DNA of 64,000 nt from Bacteroidota bacterium (GTDB lineage: Bacteria > Bacteroidota > Bacteroidia > NS11-12g > UBA955), in NCBI GenBank assembly GCA_016787485.1, contig JAEUUL010000014.1, positions 62,001 to 126,000 of the forward strand, in the 5' to 3' direction. The notes under the pieces are model-generated. The model worked only from the letters and a program-made list of their open reading frames with translations. It ran no database searches and was not told where the DNA came from. This document shows, piece by piece, positions 1 through 8,033 of this stretch (within the stretch, counting starts at the first letter, position 1; each line of letters opens with the position of its first letter). A program made the translations under genes and the position numbers.

Positions 1-920
1 AATTGCACCATAAAATTACACGATGGAGTGAATATGCCAAAAATAAATGGGAAATGTTTTTGCTCAGCTCCCTTGATTTTGTCGGGACAAATCTTGTCCT
101 GATCGGCCTGTTATCCCTCAACATGCAATGGCCTGGGAAATATTATCTGCTATACACCGGTTGCGGTCTGTTATTCATTGGCATCATAGCATGGAATACA
201 AGACTCAAGCAAGAAGTTATCCGCCGCAAAAACGCAGAGGATAAAATAATATTTCAGTATCATGAAATTGAAAAGGAAAAGGAGATTTCTGATAATCTTT
301 TATTGAATATTTTACCTGCAGAAGTGGCAGATGAACTCAAAGCCAAAGGAAGAACAGATGCAAAACAGTTTGAAAAAGTAACCGTCCTTTTCACTGATTT
401 CAAAGATTTTACAAAACTGTCGGAAAAAATGACGGCCAAAGAACTGGTGGAAGAAATCAATGATTGCTTCATCGCCTTTGACAAAATTGTGGAATCCTAT
501 GGAATAGAAAAGATAAAAACCATTGGCGACAGCTATATGTGTGCAGGAGGCCTGCCCGTAACCAACACCACACATGCAGAAGATGTGGTAAATGCCGGCC
601 TGGAAATGCTGAAATACATTTCAAACCGGATCATTGAGAGAACAAATTCAGGAAAAGAACCCTTTCAAATACGCATAGGAATTCATACAGGCCCGGTAGT
701 GGCAGGAATCGTGGGCATTAAAAAATTCGCCTACGATATTTGGGGCGATACCGTAAATACTGCAAGCAGGATGGAAAGCAGCGGGGATGTGGGTAAAGTG
801 AACATCAGTGAGGCAACTTACGCACTGGTTAAAGACAAATTCCATTGTGTTCACCGCGGAAAAATTCCTGCGAAAGGAAAGGGTGAAATCGACATGTATT
901 TTGTAGACAACCAGATTTGA
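1..920 (+). CDS. Class III adenylate cyclase, C-terminal part (cut by window edge)
   Basis: The C-terminal ~180 residues form a class III nucleotide cyclase domain that makes cAMP from ATP. Both metal-binding aspartates are visible (LFTDFKDF and TIGDSYM), as are the adenine-selecting Lys (KIKTIGD) and Asp (AYDIWGDTVN), so ATP rather than GTP is the likely substrate. Ahead of it lie two hydrophobic segments and a short charged helix of the kind that links membrane sensors to cyclase domains. The first in-frame codon available is a TTG at base 3, but the gene probably starts to the left and has lost an N-terminal sensor region. The catalytic domain is closely similar to that of the cyclase 8 kb downstream, so the two are paralogues. 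Sure of the family; the full architecture cannot be seen. Confidence 0.85.
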   Translation, partial: LHHKITRWSEYAKNKWEMFLLSSLDFVGTNLVLIGLLSLNMQWPGKYYLLYTGCGLLFIGIIAWNTRLKQEVIRRKNAEDKIIFQYHEIEKEKEISDNLLLNILPAEVADELKAKGRTDAKQFEKVTVLFTDFKDFTKLSEKMTAKELVEEINDCFIAFDKIVESYGIEKIKTIGDSYMCAGGLPVTNTTHAEDVVNAGLEMLKYISNRIIERTNSGKEPFQIRIGIHTGPVVAGIVGIKKFAYDIWGDTVNTASRMESSGDVGKVNISEATYALVKDKFHCVHRGKIPAKGKGEIDMYFVDNQI

Positions 921-1522
921 CACAGACTTTCCTCATCAGACTGTCAGCTGCTCTGCGCGGTATTTTCAAGCCATGCAGGCCCCGCAATGCCAGCAGCCAC
1001 TATTGATTATTAGCCATTCACTTTTCGATCCAACCCATTCTGATTGCGAAGTGGTTTTCATGATTTATGTGTGAATTATCCGGCATATGGTTGCGATTCC
1101 CTTTCAGGCCATTGGAAAGACGCAACTAACCCTTTTGGGGTTCGTTTTGAATACCACCGTCATCCCCATTTTTCGGACCCGGGTTTTTGAAAGGTGGTTC
1201 ACCCATTTGCCAACTTGTCCTTATTACCAGTTGTCAGGTTCATCAGTTGTTGGTTGCCTGCAAAGCCGTAGTTCCCTGAATTTTCAGCGTTCTGATTCCA
1301 CGGGATGGGTGAGCCTTTGGTCATCCTGCCAGATCTACCCCGGATGCGAATATATCTCTTTGTATTTCTGAGTGGAGTGAGCACAAATGAATTGAACGAA
1401 ATCTTATCAGGATTGATCTTCCAAGGCAGTTGAAAGGAATTAAAAACACATTAACAATCCAATCACCATAGAAAAGTAGTGATTTATTCAACGAAATGTC
1501 ATATCATTGAATACCAAATATT
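921..1522. other. Intergenic region without a recognised gene
   Basis: About 600 bases between the cyclase and the SDR gene. Reading frames of 60-94 codons exist on both strands, but none resembles a known protein or has a convincing start. The last ~120 bases are AT-rich and probably carry the promoter of the SDR gene, though I found no clean TAnnTTTG box. No hairpin clear enough to call a terminator was seen. Confidence 0.5.
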
Positions 1523-2317
1523 ATGGCAAGAAAAATACTTATTACGGGAGGCACCAGCGGAATAGGCCTGGCCACGGCTGAAGCACTCTCTGAAAAAGGG
1601 CATCATGTGATTGCAACCGGACATACGGAAGCAGATGTGGCTGCTATGAAAGAATATGTTCAATCAAAAAATTTGCCCATAGATAGTTTCAAGCTGGATA
1701 TAACCCAGGAGGCTGACAGGAAACTCATTTCCAATTATCAGATAGATGTTCTCATCAACTGTGCTGGTATGGGAGAATCCGGCTCACTTGCCGAAATCCC
1801 AATGGACCGTCTCAGGAAAAATTTCGAAACCAATGTTTTTGGAACCATCGCCCTTTGCCAGGAAGCATTCAAACAGATGATACCCAGAAATTCGGGCACC
1901 ATTGTCATTATCAGTTCCCTGGCAGGAAGAAGTCCGCGGCCTTTTCTGGGTTCATACAGCACAAGCAAATACGTATTGTCTGCAGCAGCAGCTATTCTGA
2001 AACAAGAACTCAGGTATATCACCAAAAACGTACATGTTGCGGTAGTTGAACCCGGCAGTTATCACACAGGATACAATCAGCGAATGATGCAAAACAAGTA
2101 TGAATGGATGGGACCTGATACCTCCTATTTCTGGAATGTACGCGACAAAATAGAAAAGGCAGAACAATTCATGTTTAAAATGACGGAATACAAGTCTTTG
2201 AATTCCATTGTGGCCAAAATTGTGCGCGCCGCAGAAGCAGAAAATCCCAGGCTGAGATATGTGGCTCCCTGGTGGGAAGGAGCAATTGTTCAACTCTCGC
2301 GCATATTTGGCACCTGA
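1523..2317 (+). CDS. Short-chain dehydrogenase/reductase (SDR)
   Basis: A 264-residue classical SDR, an NAD(P)-dependent oxidoreductase of unknown substrate. The nucleotide-binding motif TGGTSGIG lies at residues 8-15, the structural NCAG motif (a variant of NNAG) near residue 79, and the catalytic Ser (IISSLAG) and Tyr-x-x-x-Lys (YSTSK) near residues 133-153. No transmembrane or signal segment is visible, so the enzyme is cytosolic. It opens a run of tightly spaced plus-strand genes; the next start lies 21 bases after its stop. The nearby GMC oxidoreductase suggests a shared role in oxidising a lipid, sterol or alcohol, but that is inference. Confidence 0.9.
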   Translation: MARKILITGGTSGIGLATAEALSEKGHHVIATGHTEADVAAMKEYVQSKNLPIDSFKLDITQEADRKLISNYQIDVLINCAGMGESGSLAEIPMDRLRKNFETNVFGTIALCQEAFKQMIPRNSGTIVIISSLAGRSPRPFLGSYSTSKYVLSAAAAILKQELRYITKNVHVAVVEPGSYHTGYNQRMMQNKYEWMGPDTSYFWNVRDKIEKAEQFMFKMTEYKSLNSIVAKIVRAAEAENPRLRYVAPWWEGAIVQLSRIFGT

Positions 2318-2338
2318 CGCATCATCCGACAATGAATT

Positions 2339-3046
2339 ATGGCATCCATAAAAAAGTTTATTGCCGACCATGCTTTTGATTTTTTCACGCTTTTTCTGGC
2401 GGTGTTGCTTGGTTTTTTTGTAGACAATTACCGCGACGACCTGAGAACCAAACAAGTGGCGAAAGAACTTTCTGCCGATATGATTAATGATATAGCGCAG
2501 GATACGGCGAATATCAATCTGATGGTTAAACATGCAGAAATAAAAAAGAAAAATCTTGAAACACTCTTTCATCTTGTAGACGATGGTGTCCGCAAAATCA
2601 ATGATTCAGATTTGTATGTATACAGTGCGCATTTAAGCCACAGGCCCTGGTTTCAGAGAAATTCAAGCACCTTCAACCTGCTTATCAATACCGGGTATCT
2701 GAGGAATTTCACCAAAACCACGGCTTCAGCACACACACAATACAATGACGATTGTGAAAATACCCTATTCCTGTTATCCGAGGAACGGAATCTGTTAAAT
2801 ACAAAAATCACGACATTCCTGCAGCAAATTTTTCACATGGAAAATTTCCAGTCCATCATTGCAACCGGCTCATTATCCGCAAGGCCCGAACTCAGAAACT
2901 GGACCCCTGAAAACAAATGGCTGTTTCATAATTATGTATTGCAACTTATGGTTCTCAATGAAAGAATTCTGAACAATTATGTCGAATTGAAACAAAGAGC
3001 TGTTTTTACATTAAAGAAACTGGGGAATGACTATGTTGAGCCTTAG
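2339..3046 (+). CDS. Membrane-anchored protein of unknown function
   Basis: A 235-residue protein with a hydrophobic segment at about residues 14-29 followed by a charged, mostly helical body (KQVAKELSADMINDI and similar stretches). This is the layout of several uncharacterised Bacteroidota families with one N-terminal membrane helix and a long helical soluble part. No enzyme motif is visible. It sits 21 bases after the SDR gene, so the two are probably co-transcribed. The next gene has its own promoter in the following gap, so the link to the lipid-oxidation genes may be only positional. Confidence 0.75.
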   Translation: MASIKKFIADHAFDFFTLFLAVLLGFFVDNYRDDLRTKQVAKELSADMINDIAQDTANINLMVKHAEIKKKNLETLFHLVDDGVRKINDSDLYVYSAHLSHRPWFQRNSSTFNLLINTGYLRNFTKTTASAHTQYNDDCENTLFLLSEERNLLNTKITTFLQQIFHMENFQSIIATGSLSARPELRNWTPENKWLFHNYVLQLMVLNERILNNYVELKQRAVFTLKKLGNDYVEP

Positions 3047-3087
3047 ACATGCGTTTTAAACCCAAACATCGTGCGACCCACCCAATG

Positions 3088-3119
3088 TTGAGATATATTG
3101 AACAATTCACTTACATTTG
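3088..3119 (+). promoter_or_regulatory. Promoter of the GMC oxidoreductase gene
   Basis: A TTG, then 21 bases, then TACATTTG: a full match to the Bacteroidota -7 box TAnnTTTG with a plausible -33 element. It ends 23 bases before the ATG at 3143. Its position argues against an upstream in-frame TTG at 3098 being the start codon. The same 14-base context CTTACATTTGAAAA recurs upstream of the lipoprotein gene at 18435. Confidence 0.6.
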
Positions 3120-3142
3120 AAAAACAACAACCCCAAATAGCT

Positions 3143-6100
3143 ATGAAATACTTATCCAACCCTGCAGAAGAGTTACAACCTGCATACGAAATCGTTGTTA
3201 TCGGATCTGGATACGGAGGCGGCATTGCTGCGTCCCGATTGTCAAGAGCAGGCAGACAGGTATGCGTTCTTGAACGTGGTCGGGAATTTCAACCCGGAGA
3301 ATATCCTGATACGCTAATTGGCGCTACTGAAGAAATGCAGGTACATACAGCGGGTGGACACAAGGGTTCTCCTACCGGGTTGTATGATTTACATGTGCAT
3401 CCGGGCATCAGTGTTCTCGTGGGTTGCGGATTGGGCGGTACTTCACTCATCAATGCAAATGTGTCCATACGGCCTGAAGAACGTGTGTTTGACGATCCAA
3501 ACTGGCCCCGTCAAATCAGGGATGAATTTAAAAACCCTGAAAGTTTGTTGAATAAAGGTTACAGCCTGGCTATGGATATGCTCAGGGCTGCCCCCCTGCC
3601 TGATTCAATTCAGCTGAACAAATTAAAGGGTCTGGAAACTTCGGCAAAAGCACTGAATGAAAAATTCTACCGAACCAATATCAATGTCAATTTTGAAGTG
3701 GACGGAATAAACCACGCTGGTGTGGAACAAAAACCCTGCAACCTTTGCGGTGATTGTTGTTCAGGCTGCAATGTGGGTGCAAAAAACACACTGATCATGA
3801 ATTATTTGCCCGATGCAAAAGCACACGGAGCAAAAATCTTCACCCAAACCTGGGTAAGTCATATTGAAAAAAGAGGGAACAAATGGCTGGTTTATTATTC
3901 CATCACCAGCAGCGGACAGGAAAAATTTGATGCTCCGGACCAATACGTGGAAGCAGATATGGTGATTCTTTCCGCCGGAACCTTGGGCTCGAATGAAATT
4001 TTGCTCAGGTCCAAACAAAAAGGGCTGAAAGTATCAGACAGGGTGGGCTATGAATTCTCGGGCAACGGAGATGTGCTGGGATTTGCCTACAACACCGAAA
4101 AACACATAGATGGTGTGGGAGAGGGTACCCATACACTCGATGATGAGAAGAAGCCCGGACCCTGTATCACCGGGGTCATAGACATGCGCTACAAAGACAA
4201 CCTGAATGACGGGATGATTATTGAAGATGCCGCTGTTCCTGGTGCAATCGGCTCTCTGTTGCCCCTTGCCATTGATGTGGAAAATAAAATCATTGGCGAA
4301 CGCGAGAGACAGGATAAAGACAAAGGCTTTATCAACCGTCTGAAACACGAATATGAGACCTGTGACAGCGACATCAGGGGCCCGTATTTCGGTGCTATAC
4401 GCAATACCCAGACCTATTTGCTCATGACCCATGACGGTGAGCATGGAAAAATGACACTGAACAATAACCGGCTGAGCATAGACTGGTCAACCGTTGGGAA
4501 GGAACTCATTTTCAGAAAAGCCAATGACAAACTTGCTGAAGCCACCAAAGCCCTTTCCGGCGTATATGTGAAAAACCCGGTTTGGGTAAAGGAAATGAAC
4601 AATGAACTGGTTACCGTGCATCCATTGGGTGGTTGCACCATGGGAGACAGCATTGAAACCGCGGTGGTAAACCACAAGGGGCAGGTGTACTCCGGCGATT
4701 CAGATACCGGTGTTTTCGAGAACTTCTATATCACAGATGGCTCTGTAATGCCCCGGTCGCTGGGTGTGAACCCGTTGCTTACCATATCTGCCGTATCTGA
4801 AAGATGCTGTGCACTCATTGCAGCAGACCGCAATTGGACCATAGATTACGATTCAAAGAAAATCCTTACCGTTCCCGAGGTGGCAAAAAAGGTAGGTGTG
4901 CAATTCACTGAAACCATGAAAGGGTTTTATAGCAAAGGCATTTCAAACAATGATTATCAGGCCGGATTGGAAAAAGGAACAGAATCCAATGAATCCCTGC
5001 AGTTCACTCTCACCATCAGCAGCACGGATGTTTATTCGATGATTGACAATCCGGACCACAGTGCCGAAATGAGTGGCACAGTAACGGCACCAGGCCTTTC
5101 AACTGCGCCGCTGACAGTATCAAGCGGCGTATTCAATCTTTTTGTGGATGACCCGGATACGGTGGATACGAAACTGATGAAATATGCCATGTGCCTGAAC
5201 AGTGAAGAAGGCAAACAGTATTATTTCAAAGGATTCAAATTCGTACATCACGACCGCGGACTCGATGAATGGCCGGATACCAGCACCTTATACATCACCC
5301 TTTTCGACGGGCCTGACGACAAAAGCCCGGTATTGGGACAGGGTATATTACACATAGAAATGGCAGATTTTTCACGGCAGATGAAAACCATGAAAGCCAT
5401 CAATGCCTCTTCCGTGGAAGAGGGCTTAAAAGCCATTGCCGCGTTTGGGAATTATTTTTCAAAACAACTGTTTGAAGTGTATGGGGGCATTTTTGCGCCC
5501 AATCATTTCGACAACCCTGATGCAAAACCCAGAAAAAAACGCGAACTCCGGCTGTGCGATCCCGAATATTACCCCATTAAAACCAAAGACGGGGTTGAAT
5601 TGCTGCTTACACGCTATAACGGCGGCGGAAGTCCTTTGCTGATGGTGCATGGTTTCAGTGGCAACCGTCTCACCTTTGCCATTGACACCATAGACACAAA
5701 CATGGCCGAATTTTTCTTTGCCTATGGATTTGATGTATGGCTGTTTGATTACCGGCTGAGCAACCTGCTGCCCTCCTCAAAATCGCAGCATACGGTAGAT
5801 GAAATTGCCATGTATGATTATCCGGAAGCTGTAAACAAAATCCGGGCTGTTACAGGGGCAGCGCAAATAGATGTAATGGCGCATTGTGTGGGTTCCATTT
5901 CACTGTTCATGGCCCTGCTGAACGGAATGGAAGGTGTGCGTTCCGTGATCAGTGCCCAGATTGCCAGCGATTTCTATCCTGCACCCCAGGTAAAATGGAA
6001 AGCCGGCCTGCACATTCCGCAGGTACTGGATGCACTCGGAATCCACTCATTGAGTGCCTATGCAGATTCCAATGAAGGCTGGCTCAGCAAACTGTACGAT

Positions 6101-6583
6101 AAGTTTCTGGAGATGTATGCGGTACCTGTTGCTGGGTATTGCAACAACCCCACCTGCCACAGAATGACCTTTATGTTTGGGCCGCTTTATGAACATAGTC
6201 AGCTCAATGATGCCACCCATACGGCAATGATTGAAATGTTTTCCATTGCCAATATGCGCACCTATGAGCACCTCACAAAAATGATCCGTGCCCACCATTT
6301 GCTAACTGCGGATGGCCAGGACATTTATATGCCCAATTTGAAGCGTCTGGCCCTGCCTGTCACTTTTATCCACGGCGAAAAAAATCAGGTATTTGACCCC
6401 GAAAGCACATTGACCACTTACAACAAATTGTGTGAAACAAATGGTAAGGATTTATACCAGCGGCATGTTATTTCCGGGTACGGACATAATGATTGCATGT
6501 ATGGAAAAAATGCAGCCGGAGATGTTTTCCCCCTTATTCTCAAACACCTCGCACAAGTAAGTAACCAGCGGGCAAGGTCATAA
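3143..6583 (+). CDS. GMC oxidoreductase fused to an alpha/beta hydrolase
   Basis: A 1146-residue three-part protein. Residues ~15-570 are an FAD-dependent GMC (cholesterol-oxidase-like) oxidoreductase: the dinucleotide fold GSGYGGGIAASRL comes at the start and a typical C-terminal HPLGGCTMGD segment follows later. Residues ~600-790 form a linking domain with no recognised motif. Residues ~805-1146 are an alpha/beta hydrolase (MVHGFSGN oxyanion region, nucleophile elbow AHCVGS, histidine in SGYGHND). The elbow carries Cys915 where Ser is usual. A cysteine cluster with CxxCxxCxxxC spacing (Cys199, 202, 205, 209, plus Cys206) lies in the GMC part. Likely role: oxidation of a sterol, alcohol or lipid coupled to hydrolysis or acyl transfer in the cytosol; the substrate is unknown. 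The ATG at 3143 is chosen over a TTG at 3098 because the latter overlaps the promoter. The metallophosphoesterase gene follows 31 bases downstream. Confidence 0.88.
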   Translation: MKYLSNPAEELQPAYEIVVIGSGYGGGIAASRLSRAGRQVCVLERGREFQPGEYPDTLIGATEEMQVHTAGGHKGSPTGLYDLHVHPGISVLVGCGLGGTSLINANVSIRPEERVFDDPNWPRQIRDEFKNPESLLNKGYSLAMDMLRAAPLPDSIQLNKLKGLETSAKALNEKFYRTNINVNFEVDGINHAGVEQKPCNLCGDCCSGCNVGAKNTLIMNYLPDAKAHGAKIFTQTWVSHIEKRGNKWLVYYSITSSGQEKFDAPDQYVEADMVILSAGTLGSNEILLRSKQKGLKVSDRVGYEFSGNGDVLGFAYNTEKHIDGVGEGTHTLDDEKKPGPCITGVIDMRYKDNLNDGMIIEDAAVPGAIGSLLPLAIDVENKIIGERERQDKDKGFINRLKHEYETCDSDIRGPYFGAIRNTQTYLLMTHDGEHGKMTLNNNRLSIDWSTVGKELIFRKANDKLAEATKALSGVYVKNPVWVKEMNNELVTVHPLGGCTMGDSIETAVVNHKGQVYSGDSDTGVFENFYITDGSVMPRSLGVNPLLTISAVSERCCALIAADRNWTIDYDSKKILTVPEVAKKVGVQFTETMKGFYSKGISNNDYQAGLEKGTESNESLQFTLTISSTDVYSMIDNPDHSAEMSGTVTAPGLSTAPLTVSSGVFNLFVDDPDTVDTKLMKYAMCLNSEEGKQYYFKGFKFVHHDRGLDEWPDTSTLYITLFDGPDDKSPVLGQGILHIEMADFSRQMKTMKAINASSVEEGLKAIAAFGNYFSKQLFEVYGGIFAPNHFDNPDAKPRKKRELRLCDPEYYPIKTKDGVELLLTRYNGGGSPLLMVHGFSGNRLTFAIDTIDTNMAEFFFAYGFDVWLFDYRLSNLLPSSKSQHTVDEIAMYDYPEAVNKIRAVTGAAQIDVMAHCVGSISLFMALLNGMEGVRSVISAQIASDFYPAPQVKWKAGLHIPQVLDALGIHSLSAYADSNEGWLSKLYDKFLEMYAVPVAGYCNNPTCHRMTFMFGPLYEHSQLNDATHTAMIEMFSIANMRTYEHLTKMIRAHHLLTADGQDIYMPNLKRLALPVTFIHGEKNQVFDPESTLTTYNKLCETNGKDLYQRHVISGYGHNDCMYGKNAAGDVFPLILKHLAQVSNQRARS

Positions 6584-6614
6584 ACTGCTTATCTTTCATC
6601 CAAAATCACAACCC

Positions 6615-8027
6615 ATGTCTGAAATCCGATATATTATTTTCTCCGATCTGCACCTGGGTGCAGAAAACAGCATTCTTACCCATCTTGACCCCGATTCCAC
6701 TGAAACAGACAACACAGAGGCAAGTGATGTGCTGATAAAGATGGCGCAATGCCTGAGAGAGGTGGTGTCAAAAAATTCCGGTACCGTGAAGCCCAAACTG
6801 GTATTGAATGGCGACATCATTGAACTGGCGCTGACGACAACCAACAATGCGGCTATGGCCTTTCAGCGGTTTGTTGAAAATCTGTTTCCCGCCGGAGAAG
6901 AAATTCTCTTTGACAGGGAAATATTCTACATGTCTGGAAACCACGACCATCCGCTGTGGGAAAGATCAAGAAATCACTACTATTTTAAATACCTGGAAAG
7001 CCTGAAAGCCGGAGAATATATCAAGGACAACAGCCATACCACAAATTTATTCAATCCGGAAAAAATTGAAGTTCCACTGTTGAATATACTGCTGCACCGA
7101 TATGAGCACCTGAAGGACTATAATATTTATGCAGCCTATCCGGGGCATGCTGTTTTAAGTGAAGACAAAGAACATTGTATCCTTATTTCCCACGGTCATT
7201 ATGTAGAGAGCATGTACTCATTAATGACCAGTTTGCGATTGAAAATTTTCCCGGACAGACAAACACCACAGAATCTGGAAGAACTGGAAAGTGAAAATTT
7301 TGGATGGATTGATTTCTTCTGGTCTACCCTGGGAAGATCAGGCGGCGTGGGCAAAGACATCAACCTGATCTATGACAAACTGCAAGACCCAAAGGAGGTA
7401 GAAATTTTGATTGAAAATATGTCTCAGACTTTTACCAGCGGCACAAAAAACACAGTAAAACACTGGATAGAGAAAAAAATACTTCATGCGATTCTGGAAC
7501 TAACCCTGGGCAAACTGGCCTCAAATGAAAGAAATGAACCGGAGGTGCAACTCACGCCCGAGGCCACCGAAGGGTTAAAAACGTTTCTCGAATTCTATAT
7601 TCTCAATCATATCAAAGAAGAATTGGGGGGAAATGTGCCAGGCCAGGTTACATTCATATTTGGCCATACTCACAAGCCCTTTCAGCGATATATGGATCTG
7701 AAGGGATACAGAAACAGGGTGAAGGTGTACAACAGCGGTGGTTGGGTTGTAGATACATGGAATGAACAACCTCTGCACGGGGGCTCCATTATCCTGGTGG
7801 ATGACAACTTCGAAACGGTCGCGCTGCAGATGTACCGGGAAGGAAAAACAGAGGTGACCGTGGAAGATGCAAATCAACCTGCAGAAGAACCCGGTGCTTT
7901 TTACAATCAGATTGAATCGGCCATTCATATGGACCGCGAACCATGGTCAGGTTTTTCCAAAGCTGTGTCGTTTGAAGTTCAGCGGCGCAGAAAGAATCTT
8001 GCCCTTATCGCAGAAAGCAATAACTAA
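6615..8027 (+). CDS. Calcineurin-like metallophosphoesterase
   Basis: A 470-residue dinuclear-metal phosphoesterase. The five family motifs appear in order: DLHLG near the N-terminus, LNGDIIE, GNHDHP, SHGHYVE and FGHTHKP. These provide the Asp, His and Asn metal ligands. There is no signal peptide, so it acts in the cytosol. It is longer than the minimal fold (about 250 residues), with a helical insert between GNHD and GHTH. It lies in the same run as the GMC/hydrolase fusion and the second cyclase, with only 31 and 6 bases between genes, suggesting one transcript. The substrate could be a phospholipid, a nucleotide or a cyclic nucleotide; the sequence does not decide. Confidence 0.87.
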   Translation: MSEIRYIIFSDLHLGAENSILTHLDPDSTETDNTEASDVLIKMAQCLREVVSKNSGTVKPKLVLNGDIIELALTTTNNAAMAFQRFVENLFPAGEEILFDREIFYMSGNHDHPLWERSRNHYYFKYLESLKAGEYIKDNSHTTNLFNPEKIEVPLLNILLHRYEHLKDYNIYAAYPGHAVLSEDKEHCILISHGHYVESMYSLMTSLRLKIFPDRQTPQNLEELESENFGWIDFFWSTLGRSGGVGKDINLIYDKLQDPKEVEILIENMSQTFTSGTKNTVKHWIEKKILHAILELTLGKLASNERNEPEVQLTPEATEGLKTFLEFYILNHIKEELGGNVPGQVTFIFGHTHKPFQRYMDLKGYRNRVKVYNSGGWVVDTWNEQPLHGGSIILVDDNFETVALQMYREGKTEVTVEDANQPAEEPGAFYNQIESAIHMDREPWSGFSKAVSFEVQRRRKNLALIAESNN

Positions 8028-8033
8028 CGCCTT

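Noticed and set aside
1087-1371. A 94-codon frame in the first intergenic region
   Set aside because: No start signal, no recognisable product and a competing frame on the other strand; treated as non-coding.
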